In this document: piece after piece, positions 40,025 to 48,900 of the stretch
Layout of the letters: each line of letters begins with the position of its first letter
Position numbering within the stretch: the first letter of the stretch is position 1
Assembly: GCF_001043115.1 (NCBI RefSeq)
Contig: NZ_LFME01000004.1
Location: forward strand, 62,001-126,000
Reading direction: 5' to 3'
From: Xanthomonas sp. NCPPB 1128
GTDB lineage: Bacteria; Pseudomonadota; Gammaproteobacteria; Xanthomonadales; Xanthomonadaceae
Length of the DNA: 64,000 nucleotides
Translations under genes and position numbers: made by a program
The notes under the pieces: model-generated
The model's input: the letters and a program-made list of their open reading frames with translations, nothing else
What the model was told of the DNA's origin: nothing
Databases searched by the model: none

Positions 40025-42178
40025 ATGAGTACGGTGCGCCTGGAAGTCGTCCAGACCGGATCCAAGCACGACCCCATCCCGATGCAGCCGGCGTCGCAGG
40101 ACATCTGGGACAAGAAGTATCGGCTCAAGACCAAGCAGGGCGAGCCGCTGGATGCCGACATCGACGGGACCTACCTGCGCGTGGCCCGTGCGCTGGCCGA
40201 CGCCGAGGTCGGCGAGGAGCAGCGTGCCTACTGGTTCGAACGTTTCGCCTGGGCGCTGCGCCGCGGCGCGATCCCGGCCGGGCGCATCACCTCCAATGCC
40301 GGCGCGCAGGAACACAAGCCGGCCACCAGCACGATCAACTGCACCGTGTCCGGCACCATCACCGACTCGATGGACGGCATCCTTGAGAAGGTCCACGAGG
40401 CCGGGTTGACCCTCAAGGCCGGCTGCGGCATCGGCTACGAGTTCAGCACGCTGCGCCCGCGCGGCGCGCTCGTGGCCGGCGCCGGCGCCTACACCTCCGG
40501 GCCGATGTCGTTCATGGATATCTTCGACAAGATGTGCTTCACCGTGTCCTCGGCCGGTGGCCGCCGCGGCGCGCAGATGGGCACCTTCGACGTGTCCCAC
40601 CCGGACGTGAAGGACTTCATCCGCGCCAAGCGCGAGGACGGGCGCCTGCGCCAGTTCAACCTGTCGCTGCTGATCACCGACGGCTTCATGCAGGCGGTGG
40701 AGCAGGACGCCGACTGGCCGCTGGTGTTCCCGGTGAACCGCAAGGAAGAGGGCGACATCGACCTGGCCGACGCCAGCGCGGTGGTGTGGCGCGACTGGCC
40801 CACGCACACCGACTACATCGTGCGCGACGATGGCCTGGTCGCGTGCAAGGTGTACGGGCACATCCGCGCCCGCCACCTGTGGGACATGATCATGGTCTCC
40901 ACCTACGACTACGCCGAGCCGGGCTTCATCCTGATCGACCGCGTCAACGAAATGAACAACAACTGGTGGTGCGAGAACATCCGCGCGACCAACCCGTGTG
41001 GCGAGCAGCCGCTGCCGCCGTACGGCGCCTGCCTGCTCGGCTCGATCAACCTCACCACCTTCGTGCGCGAGCCGTTCACCGAGCGCGCCCGCTTCGACTG
41101 GGAGGAATACAAGGAAGTGGTGCGGGTGTTCACCCGCATGCTCGACAACGTGGTCGAGGTCAACGGCCTGCCGCTGCAGCAGCAGCGCGACGAGATCATG
41201 CGCAAGCGCCGCCATGGCATGGGCTTCCTCGGCCTGGGTTCGACCATGACCATGCTGCGCATGAAGTACGGCAGCGCCGCCTCGTGCGAGTTCACCGAGT
41301 CCATCGCCCGCGAGATGGCCGTGGCCGGCTGGGAGACTGCGTTGTCGCTGGCCAAGGAGAAGGGCCCGGCGCCGATCATGCAGGAGACCTTCGAGGTCAC
41401 CGCGGCGATGCTGCGGCAGCGCCCGGAGATGGCCCGCGACGGCTGGCGCGTCGGTGAGCGTATCGAGGGCCGGCTGCTGCACGCCAAGTACAGCCGCTAC
41501 ATGCAGCGCATCGCCGAGGTGGCGCCGGCGCTGGTCGAGGAACTGGCCGAAGTGGGCGCGCGCTTCACCCACCACAGCTCCATCGCCCCCACCGGCACCA
41601 TCTCGCTGAGCCTGGCCAACAATGCCTCCAACGGCATCGAGCCGAGCTTCGCCCACCACTACAGCCGCAACGTGATCCGCGAGGGCAAGAAGAGCAAGGA
41701 GAAGGTGGACGTGTTCTCCTTCGAGCTGCTGGCCTACCGCCACCTGGTCAACGCCAAGGCGATGCCGTTCGCCGAGGACGCCGCCGCGCGCCTGCCGGAC
41801 TACTTCATCGCCGCCGACGACATCCACCCCAAGGAACACGTGGACGTGCAGGCCGCCGCGCAGAAGTGGGTGGACAGCTCCATCTCCAAGACCGCCAACG
41901 TCCCCACCGACTATCCCTACGAGCAGTTCAAGGACATCTACCGCTACGCCCACCAGCAGGGGCTGAAGGGCTGCACCACGTTCCGCTTCAACCCGGCCGC
42001 CTTCCAGGGCGTGCTGGTGAAGGAAGCGGACCTGGAGAACACCACCTACCGTTTCGAGCTGGAAGACGGCAGCGTGGTCGAGGTCAAGGGCAACGAACAG
42101 ATCGAATACGACGGCGAGATGCACACCGCCGCCAACCTGTTCGATGCCCTGAAAGAAGGGTATTACGGCAAGTTCTGA
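40025..42178 (+). CDS. nrdJ: Adenosylcobalamin-dependent ribonucleotide reductase, catalytic subunit (class II, NrdJ part a)
   Basis: A 717-residue class II reductase that makes deoxyribonucleotides with a B12 radical, without oxygen or a separate radical subunit. The substrate-binding and redox region STINCTVSGT, the active-site radical Cys and Glu in NPCGEQPLPPYGAC, and the phosphate-binding region APTGTISLSLANNASNGIEP are all present. The C-terminal TSCPD domain and redox-active cysteines found in single-chain NrdJ are missing here. They are encoded by the gene at 43162, as in the Pseudomonas NrdJa/NrdJb split. Two candidate NrdR boxes lie upstream. Confidence 0.93.
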   Translation: MSTVRLEVVQTGSKHDPIPMQPASQDIWDKKYRLKTKQGEPLDADIDGTYLRVARALADAEVGEEQRAYWFERFAWALRRGAIPAGRITSNAGAQEHKPATSTINCTVSGTITDSMDGILEKVHEAGLTLKAGCGIGYEFSTLRPRGALVAGAGAYTSGPMSFMDIFDKMCFTVSSAGGRRGAQMGTFDVSHPDVKDFIRAKREDGRLRQFNLSLLITDGFMQAVEQDADWPLVFPVNRKEEGDIDLADASAVVWRDWPTHTDYIVRDDGLVACKVYGHIRARHLWDMIMVSTYDYAEPGFILIDRVNEMNNNWWCENIRATNPCGEQPLPPYGACLLGSINLTTFVREPFTERARFDWEEYKEVVRVFTRMLDNVVEVNGLPLQQQRDEIMRKRRHGMGFLGLGSTMTMLRMKYGSAASCEFTESIAREMAVAGWETALSLAKEKGPAPIMQETFEVTAAMLRQRPEMARDGWRVGERIEGRLLHAKYSRYMQRIAEVAPALVEELAEVGARFTHHSSIAPTGTISLSLANNASNGIEPSFAHHYSRNVIREGKKSKEKVDVFSFELLAYRHLVNAKAMPFAEDAAARLPDYFIAADDIHPKEHVDVQAAAQKWVDSSISKTANVPTDYPYEQFKDIYRYAHQQGLKGCTTFRFNPAAFQGVLVKEADLENTTYRFELEDGSVVEVKGNEQIEYDGEMHTAANLFDALKEGYYGKF

Positions 42179-42369
42179 CGCCGTCCCGTCTCCCCTTTCG
42201 CGCCGGCGGAGGGGAGGGCGGCGGTGGGAGCCTTGGAACGCGGCGCGCCGCACTTCCCCAACGCTTCCCCACCGTCCGCCGCGTGTCGCCGTTTCCGGCT
42301 CCCCGCTTCGCTGCAATCGGTATAGCATCGCCCGCGTTACATAAACACTGACACCCTGAGGAGGGTTTT

Positions 42370-43074
42370 ATGAGCAATGGCAACGGAGTAACGGCGACGC
42401 TGACGCAGGTCGCCGAGAACGTGAAAGAAACCGCCACCAACGTGGGCGAGACCATCGCCGCCACCGCCAGCGAGGCTGTCGCCAGCGTCAAGCAGACCGC
42501 CGAGAACGTGCAGAAGCGCGTGCAGGACCAGGTCGCCAAGACCCGCAAGGCGGTGAATAAGGCCGAGAAGGCCGTGGCCAAGCGCGCCGAGAAGGCCGGC
42601 AAGGCGGTCAAGAAGACCGTCGCCAGCGCGCGCAAGAAGCTGGAAGCGGCCAAGGCCAGCGCCCAGGCCGAAGCGGCCGCGCTGACCAAGGGCGGCAAGA
42701 AGACCGCCAAGAAGGCGGCTGCGAAGAAGGCGCCGGCGAAGAAGGCCGCTGCCAAGAAGGCCGTTGCGAAAAAGGCCGTCGCCAAGAAGGCCCCGGCCAA
42801 GAAAGTGACCGCCAAGAAGGCCGCGCCGAAGAAGGCGGTCAAGAAGGTCGCCGCCAAGAAGGCCGTGACCAAGAAGTCGGTGATCGCCAAGAAGAGCGCA
42901 GTGAAGAAGGCCGTGGGCGCGCGCAAGGCCGTGGCCAAGAAGGCCGTGGGCAAGGCCGCAAAGGCGGTCAAGAAGAGCACCGCCAAGGTCGCCAAGAAGA
43001 GCGCCGCGGTGAAGAAGACCGCCGTGCGCAAGGCTGCCGGCAAGAAGGCCGCGGCCACCCGCGTCAAGAAGTAA
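42370..43074 (+). CDS. Histone H1-like Lys/Ala-rich DNA-binding protein
   Basis: A 234-residue very basic protein. Residues 1-60 form an amphipathic helical, phasin-like start (VAENVKETATNVGETIAATA). The rest is a long run of KKA, KKAVAKKA and KKAPAKK repeats like eukaryotic histone H1 tails, AlgP and HctB proteins. It should bind DNA without sequence specificity and compact the nucleoid. It sits between the two nrdJ genes on the same strand, 191 bases after the first and 87 before the second. Repeat copy number is likely to vary between strains. Confidence 0.88.
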   Translation: MSNGNGVTATLTQVAENVKETATNVGETIAATASEAVASVKQTAENVQKRVQDQVAKTRKAVNKAEKAVAKRAEKAGKAVKKTVASARKKLEAAKASAQAEAAALTKGGKKTAKKAAAKKAPAKKAAAKKAVAKKAVAKKAPAKKVTAKKAAPKKAVKKVAAKKAVTKKSVIAKKSAVKKAVGARKAVAKKAVGKAAKAVKKSTAKVAKKSAAVKKTAVRKAAGKKAAATRVKK

Positions 43075-43089
43075 GCCGTCCCGTCGCAC

Positions 43090-43115
43090 CCTCTCTCCCG
43101 TGCGCGGGAGAGAGG
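43090..43115. terminator. Strong hairpin after the H1-like gene
   Basis: CCTCTCTCCCG and CGGGAGAGAGG pair perfectly around a four-base loop 15 bases after the stop. No T tract follows. It belongs to the interspersed CTCTCCCG/CGGGAGAG repeat family and probably attenuates read-through into the downstream gene. Confidence 0.55.
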
Positions 43116-43161
43116 CCGGGCCCACGCCCGTCCCGCTCCGCATTCCAGGAACGCACGCCTC

Positions 43162-44001
43162 ATGGCCATCAAGATCGACCAGAAAATCAAGGGCTACGCC
43201 GTCGTCACTCCCGAGGACAAGGCGCGCGACGCCGCCGCCGCGGTGCCCGCCTCGTCGATCGACCGTGCCACCGCCGAGGCCGAAGCGCCCGCCGACAACA
43301 TCATCCACATGCACGAGCGCATCGAGCGCCCGGACGTGCTGATCGGCAGCACCTACAAGATCAAGTCGCCGTTGGTGGAACACGCCATGTACGTGACCCT
43401 CAACGACATCGTGCTCAACGCCGGCACCGAGCACGAACTGCGCCGCCCGTTCGAAATCTTCGTCAACTCCAAGTCCATGGAGCATTTCCAGTGGATCGTG
43501 GCGCTGACCCGCATCATGTCCGCCGTGTTCCGCAAGGGCGGCGACGTCACCTTCCTGGTCGACGAGATGAAGGCCGTGTTCGACCCCAAGGGCGGCTACT
43601 TCAAGGCCGGTGGCGTGTACATGCCGTCGCTGGTCGCCGAACTGGGCAGCATCGTCGAAGAGCACATGAAGTCGATCGGTCTGCTGCACGACCCGGAAAT
43701 GAGCGACCACCAGCGCGCACTGATCGCCGAGAAGCGCAAGCAGTACGAAGAACGCTCAAAAAAAAACAGTGAAGTGAAGCCGGCTGTTCCTTCTCCTTCG
43801 GGAGAAGGTGCCCGCAGGGCGGATGAGGGTACGGCCTCCAGGGATTCCACCGCCGACCACGAAGAGGACATCGCCGTCACCGGCGACGGCGCGAGTTTCC
43901 CGCCGTCGGCTACGATGTGCCACAAGTGCAATACCAAGGCGTTGGTCATCATGGATGGATGTGCGACTTGTTTGAATTGTGGTTATTCGAAGTGCGGGTG
44001 A
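43162..44001 (+). CDS. nrdJ2: NrdJ second subunit: TSCPD domain plus C-terminal redox cysteines (NrdJb)
   Basis: A 279-residue protein. Residues about 45-190 (VLIGSTYKIKSPLVEHAMYVTLND ... GGDVTFLVDEMKAVFDP) match the TSCPD domain that ends class II reductases. The tail is a zinc-ribbon-like CHKCNTKAL ... CATCLNCGYSKCG, whose last Cys pair should re-reduce the active site of NrdJ. Between them lie an A9 tract at 43758-43766 and, at about 43789-43834, an in-frame copy of a genomic palindromic repeat (encoding PSPSGEGARRADEGT). One extra A in the tract would stop translation after SKKKQ and remove the cysteines. The last 19 bases overlap the convergent lipoprotein gene. The symbol follows the NrdJb concept and is tentative. 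Confidence 0.85.
   Translation: MAIKIDQKIKGYAVVTPEDKARDAAAAVPASSIDRATAEAEAPADNIIHMHERIERPDVLIGSTYKIKSPLVEHAMYVTLNDIVLNAGTEHELRRPFEIFVNSKSMEHFQWIVALTRIMSAVFRKGGDVTFLVDEMKAVFDPKGGYFKAGGVYMPSLVAELGSIVEEHMKSIGLLHDPEMSDHQRALIAEKRKQYEERSKKNSEVKPAVPSPSGEGARRADEGTASRDSTADHEEDIAVTGDGASFPPSATMCHKCNTKALVIMDGCATCLNCGYSKCG
43789..43834. repeat. Interspersed palindromic repeat inside a coding region
   Basis: CCTTCTCC and GGAGAAGG form a hairpin, followed by TGCCCGCAGGGCGGATGAGGG. The element matches, in inverted orientation, parts of the intergenic repeats at 30478-30540 and resembles 62294-62339. Confidence 0.75.
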
Positions 44002-44354
44002 GTGCTGGGATTGGGTGAGCGGCTAGCTCCATGTAGCCCGAACTGCTCCCTCGGGATAAATGTCATCTTGAGGCTCTCGTAGAGTTCCTTGTCCTGGCTG
44101 CCGCCCTTCTCAGCAGCCAATTGCCCCCAGCGCAAGGTCTCTGGTCCATTGTCGTGCAAGACGCAATCCAGGTAATAGTCGCGCATCCCTCTGATTGCCG
44201 AAAGGTCGCCGCTTTCGGCCTTCGCGCGGCTGGAATCAACATCAAAACTCCTGCAGCTTCCGTCTCCTGAAACGGGGGCTGCATCGACTTTGTGATCGTT
44301 TCTGCCGCAGGAAACCAAAAGAGCCAGGCAACCTAAAAGCAAAAATTTCGACAT
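43983..44354 (-). CDS. Small lipoprotein of unknown function
   Basis: A 123-residue lipoprotein (MSKFLLLGCLALLVSC, lipobox LVSC) with a short domain containing SGDLSAIRGMRDYYLDCVL and LRWGQLAAEKGGSQDKELYESL, which recalls a Sel1/TPR-like helical pair. ATG 44354 is preferred because AGGA lies about eight bases upstream; ATG 44372 is longer. It is the leftmost member of an AT-richer series of minus-strand genes downstream of the Rhs toxin and could be an orphan immunity protein. Its 3' end overlaps the nrdJ second-subunit gene tail to tail. Confidence 0.7.
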   Translation of the reverse strand: MSKFLLLGCLALLVSCGRNDHKVDAAPVSGDGSCRSFDVDSSRAKAESGDLSAIRGMRDYYLDCVLHDNGPETLRWGQLAAEKGGSQDKELYESLKMTFIPREQFGLHGASRSPNPSTHPHFE

Positions 44355-44466
44355 TGCGATCCTGTACTCCATATTTACCTAGGCCGTCAGTCCGAAGGGC
44401 TAAAATGCTGTATTTTTTTTCATATGGAGTGGCGTGCGGACCATGACGATGATCTTCAATTGGCGC

Positions 44467-45021
44467 TCATGGTCCAAATCCGACCGACATTGCGGTCACT
44501 TTATCGCCATTTAAGAAAAAGCAGATGTTTGAACCTCCTTCGGAGAATCCGCAAACGCGTTCGAATTCGTGCCCCCTGATTTTCTCTTTCGTTGTATCCA
44601 TTGTGCCATAATCTTGAGCCGCTTTGATTGCCTTGGAGGTGGATTCGCCGATCGCCACGCCTTTCAGTTTCAGTCCTTCCAGGATTTCTATCGTTCGAGG
44701 TGCAGTTTTATCCGTATTGTCTGATGAGATGCGAATCTCATCGACCGTTCTAAACTGCGATGCGACGTCAGGATTAGATGTGATTACTACTTCCATCCCT
44801 GTGACTGTATCTCGATAAGTTCTTCGAATCAGGCCGGCACTATCGACCGTTTTGTTACCTTCGCCATAACGGTGAATGACATCAGATTCCTTATACGCAT
44901 TCGGGATGTAAGCACCATCATGGAAAACTTTGGATACATAATCCAAATTTGATTGCCTTGCTTCCAAATTGAAGATGGCTGTGCACATGCTAACCAGAAT
45001 GATACATCCGCATTTATTCAT
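44467..45021 (-). CDS. Exported protein of unknown function in Rhs locus
   Basis: A 184-residue protein with a probable signal sequence (CGCIILVSMCTAIF). No family recognised; the domain has a mixed alpha/beta pattern (VTGMEVVITSNPDVASQF, TIEILEGLKLKGVAIGES, GSNICFFLNGDKVTAMSVGFGP). Base composition is clearly more AT-rich than the surrounding chromosome. A role as periplasmic immunity or orphan toxin-associated protein is suggested only by position. Confidence 0.65.
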   Translation of the reverse strand: MNKCGCIILVSMCTAIFNLEARQSNLDYVSKVFHDGAYIPNAYKESDVIHRYGEGNKTVDSAGLIRRTYRDTVTGMEVVITSNPDVASQFRTVDEIRISSDNTDKTAPRTIEILEGLKLKGVAIGESTSKAIKAAQDYGTMDTTKEKIRGHEFERVCGFSEGGSNICFFLNGDKVTAMSVGFGP

Positions 45022-45314
45022 GTCATTGCGCGCACTTTTGAGGAAGGGGCGGTCTTGGGTCTTTCTAATTGAGTCGGTAGCGCCATGGGAGCACTGGCCC
45101 AGAATAGTAGATTGAGCGCCAAGGCGGTAACGTTATTATCTGGATCTCGGGGAGTTTTTAAGGTGGGCGAGTTGCGTGTTTAATGGGGGAGTAGCGCCAT
45201 GAGAAAGCTGGTTCTTCGACCACTTGAGTAAGCGTCTCAATATCGAGAAAGTCCCGTGCAAAATTAGGAGTTCTTCGCAGCCGTCACTTCCTGCAAACCA
45301 AAAAAGGCTTCTTT
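45022..45314. other. AT-rich gap in the Rhs immunity region
   Basis: About 290 bases with low GC and no supported gene. GTAGCGCCATG(A/G)GA occurs at 45078 and again at 45192, a short direct repeat that may mark a past duplication. Confidence 0.35.
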
Positions 45315-45584
45315 TTAAAAATGATCGTCTAGTTGCACGCTCTTTTTCAGCTTATCAATCGCGCTGCAATCAGGGGTCGGTCCATTTGCTGGGAAAGAGT
45401 AAATCTCTTGGTCTTTATTTAACCGATTCAGCGCCCACCAAACACGCCCTCCCTCCGCGCGGAAGCGAACATCGCTTTCATTCCCAACCTTGGCGACGAG
45501 TAGATCACTTTTGTCTTCTGCATATTGGAGGTCAAGCGCCTGCAAGTTCCATACACAGTCTTCTCGCTGACCGAGCAGTCTCAT
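45315..45584 (-). CDS. Small orphan protein or gene remnant in Rhs locus
   Basis: An 89-residue frame (LQALDLQYAEDKSDLLVAKVGNESDVRF...) with protein-like composition but no ribosome site. A stop codon immediately precedes its ATG, and no signal peptide is visible. It may be the 3' remnant of a longer immunity-type gene that lost its 5' end. Confidence 0.45.
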   Translation of the reverse strand: MRLLGQREDCVWNLQALDLQYAEDKSDLLVAKVGNESDVRFRAEGGRVWWALNRLNKDQEIYSFPANGPTPDCSAIDKLKKSVQLDDHF

Positions 45585-45643
45585 TCATTAGTACGGGAAA
45601 AACAAAAACCAATTAGATTATTTTAACGGCAATGATGCGGCGA

Positions 45644-45907
45644 TTAATTCTCGCCACGAGACCTATATGCATATAGTCTCGCCATGACGAAATATCCGAA
45701 ATCAGCCAGCTCCTTTTCATCAAAAGACAATCCATCGAAATCATCGGCGGAAATATCCTTATTTGTTACGTGTTCCTTTTTCTTCCAAACTTCGTCGGGT
45801 CCGCCGTTATTGACGACATCATCCAGATCCACTCGAAGCGAGCCATTATTATCAATAATTGAAATCAACAACGCTCGACGGCTTTTCACGTTTTTTGAAT
45901 TATCCAT
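45644..45907 (-). CDS. Candidate immunity protein for the Rhs toxin
   Basis: An 87-residue acidic protein (MDNSKNVKSRRALLISIIDNN ... DEVWKKKEHVTNKDISADDFDGLSFDEKELADFGYF) of no recognised family. Its ATG shares a base with the Rhs TAA stop (TAATG), so translation is coupled to the toxin. Small acidic proteins encoded directly after polymorphic toxins are usually their immunity proteins; that role is inferred. It lacks a signal peptide, which suggests protection in the cytoplasm. A TTG at 45919 would add four residues. Confidence 0.75.
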   Translation of the reverse strand: MDNSKNVKSRRALLISIIDNNGSLRVDLDDVVNNGGPDEVWKKKEHVTNKDISADDFDGLSFDEKELADFGYFVMARLYAYRSRGEN

Positions 45908-48900
45908 TACATTCCCCAAGGTGGTAAAGGCGCGTCGATCCCTTCATCGCGTCCACTCAAGCAGTTTCCATAGCGAAGCATTGCCTGGCGTTCACATATC
46001 GCGTAGGAGGACTTTCCTCCGCGTCGTCCAAGAGCTTTGCAAGTCGTCAGATCTCGATGTAGGTTTTCCTCACAAACGCTTTCTCTGTCCTCGGGTTCAT
46101 CTGGACACATTGCATTGCCGATCGCATGTCCGGTGACACCACCAACGATGGAGCCAAGTGCTCCTCCAGCAGGACTAACGGCCATTGCTCCGCCCGCTGC
46201 ACATGCCGCGGCGCCTGGGCCTGCTGGAGCACATACAAATCCACCGCCAATCGCCCCAGCAACACCACTGCCATAGTAACCAACAACCCCCCCGCAGACA
46301 GCACCAGCAGTCGTATATCTAGCCAAGCACGCTTGGTCCTTCTCAAGCCCCATATGATCAGAAAAAATCAATGGGCTGGATTCAACATATGTCCAAGTGC
46401 TGATGCCGCCGCTCAGTCCGATCGGATCGCTCTGCCCATATCGCCCAGTGCTCGCGTCGTAGTCCCGGAAATAGTTCTGGTTAAGCCCCGTTGCGCTGTC
46501 GTACCGCTGCCCCGGGAACCGCAGGTTGAACACGAACGTGGTGCCGTCGTTGTCCGGGTCTTGATTCGGTGGTGTGTTGCCGAATGCCTCGCCCTTGATA
46601 TCCCAGGTCCAGATCGCAACATCGCGCGCAGGGTCGATCACCGCCCGTGGCGCACCCAGATGGTCTGGCTGCACGAAGTTCAGTGTCGTCCCCGCCAACA
46701 CCCCCACTGGCAGGTCATCGAGCCAGATCGCCTGCTGGAGGGCCTTGCCGTTGGTGTCGTAGTCGCCCATCCAGTGGCCGTCTTCATCGTAGACGGTGTA
46801 GGTGTTGGTGGTGCCGAGGAACCGGCGCACCTGCTCGCCCCGCTCGTTGTAGCGATACTCCATCGCCAACGTGCCGCTGCGCATGGCTTGGCTCAGCCGC
46901 CCCGTCGCGTCGTAGGCGAAGGTGCGCGCCGAGCCATCGATGGCCGTGGTGTTGCCCATAGCGTCGTAGCTGCGGGCTACGCCGGCCACGCTGGCCAGGC
47001 GGTGGCTGTCGGTTGGATAGGTGTAGGTCTGGCTGGCGCCGTTGACCTGGGCGCTGAGGCGATTGCCAGTGGCGTCGTAGCTGTAGCCGTCGATCACCGT
47101 GCCGGTCGCGCCGTCCTTGAAGGCGTTCAGCCGATTCAGATTGTCGTAGCCCAACTTCACCACGGGTGCGGTGTTGCCAGGCGCGGTTAATGCAGTGAGG
47201 TTGCCCGCCGGGTCGAAGCCGAACCCGATGTTGAGGCCATCCTTACGACCGTCCTGGATCGCCAGTGGGCGGTAGTTCTTGTCCAGCACACGCTGCAACG
47301 GCCGGCCGTTGCCATAGGCCCAGCCAGCGCTGGGGCCGAACGGGTAATAGGTCGCGCCGCTCAGCAGTTTTTGACGCGTGCCGCCGGCAGGTGTGACGCC
47401 CACTTCCGTTGTTTGTCCCAGCACATTGCGCACATAGTCCACCACCGCGCCGTCTGGATAGGTGAATTGGCTGAGGCGGCCACCCTTGGTGTAGGCATAG
47501 CGCAGCGCGAACGCCTTGCCGTTGATGGTCTGCACCTCGCGCACGACGCGTCCGAACCGGTCATAGCAATACTGGGTCGTGCCACTGCCGTCCTGCAGAC
47601 TGCTCAAGCGGCCCAGCGCGAAGGTTTCGCCGGCCGCGCACACGTTCTGGCTGGCGTCGTAGGTGTAGGTGGCGATCAGCGCCTTGTCGGCATAGGTGGT
47701 CTTGGTCAGGCGCCCCAGCGCATCGTAGAGGTAGCTGGTCTTGGTGCCGCGCGCATCGGTCTGCGTGACCATGCTGCCGGCACTGTTGTAGGTGTAGCTG
47801 GTCACGCCCGTGTCGGGGCTGGTCAGTTTCAGCAGATCGCCCAGACCGTTGTATTGGTAGACCGTCGCCAGACCCTTGGGATCGGTGACCTTGGCGATGC
47901 GGTCCAGCGCGTCGTAGTCGAACTGGGTCTTGGCCGCGATGCCGCCGACATCCTGTGTGGTCTGCTTGACCCGGTTAAGCGGATCGTAGTCGGCCTGGGT
48001 CTTGTGCTTGAGCGCGTCGGTGACCAGCTGCACGTTGCCGTTGTCGTCGTAGCTGAAGTCGGTCGGATCGGCTTCGGCCGTGGCCTGCGTCGCCAACTGG
48101 CCAATGCGGTTGTAGAGACGCGACAGCGTGTGCGTCAGCGTACCCGACGCGTCCTTGATGTCTTCCTTGGCCCGGTTGCCCGACGGATCCAACGTGTAGT
48201 GGATGGTATTGCCCGCGCCGTCGGTCACGTCGGTCAAGCGATGCGCGGCGTCGTAACCGTAGGTGACGAACGTGCCGTCGGGATCGGTCACCTTTTTGAC
48301 GTTCCCTACTTCGTCGTAGGCCACGACCGTGGTTTGGTCCTGATCGGATGGTGCGCCATCCGCGTTAGCGCGCAAGGTGCTCGAGGCCGTCCAACCGCGC
48401 GGCGTGTAGGTGAGGTCGTGAATCAGGCCATTGGCGTCCTGGGTGCGTGTCGGGCGGCCATTGCGGTCGTAGGCCACATAGGTGGTGGCCCGGCCCAGCG
48501 CATCGATGACCTGATACAGATCCCCAGCGCGGTGGCAGGCGCCACCGACAGTGGTGCAGCCGGATTCGTCGGCGGTCAGGTAGTAACGGTAGGTCGTGGT
48601 GTCCGCCACATCGGTGCGCGGCCCGTCCTGGCTCAGCACCAGCCCGATTTGTGGGCACTGCGTGCCGTCGATGGTATCGCAATAGCTGGTCAGCCACTGG
48701 CGCACGCCAGTCGGGGCGTTGGGCGTGCTGCCGCAGGTGTAGCTGGCGGCAGCGGACACGCTCGGATCGAGGTCGCAGCGTGCCGTCTGCTGGCCGCGCG
48801 CGTTGTAGGCCCATACCGTCTTGGCGGCTGTGGCGCCGGACGCATCGAGCACCGTGCGCGTCAGCGGCACGCGCAAGCCGGTGTTCCAGGTGATGTTCGT

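Noticed and set aside
39590-42328. A 912-codon minus-strand frame opposite nrdJ
   Set aside because: Antisense artefact of third-position GC; nrdJ on the plus strand is certain.
45224-45616. Plus-strand 130-codon frame in the Rhs downstream region
   Set aside because: It overlaps the minus-strand frame, has no ribosome site, and Ser/Arg-rich non-domain sequence.
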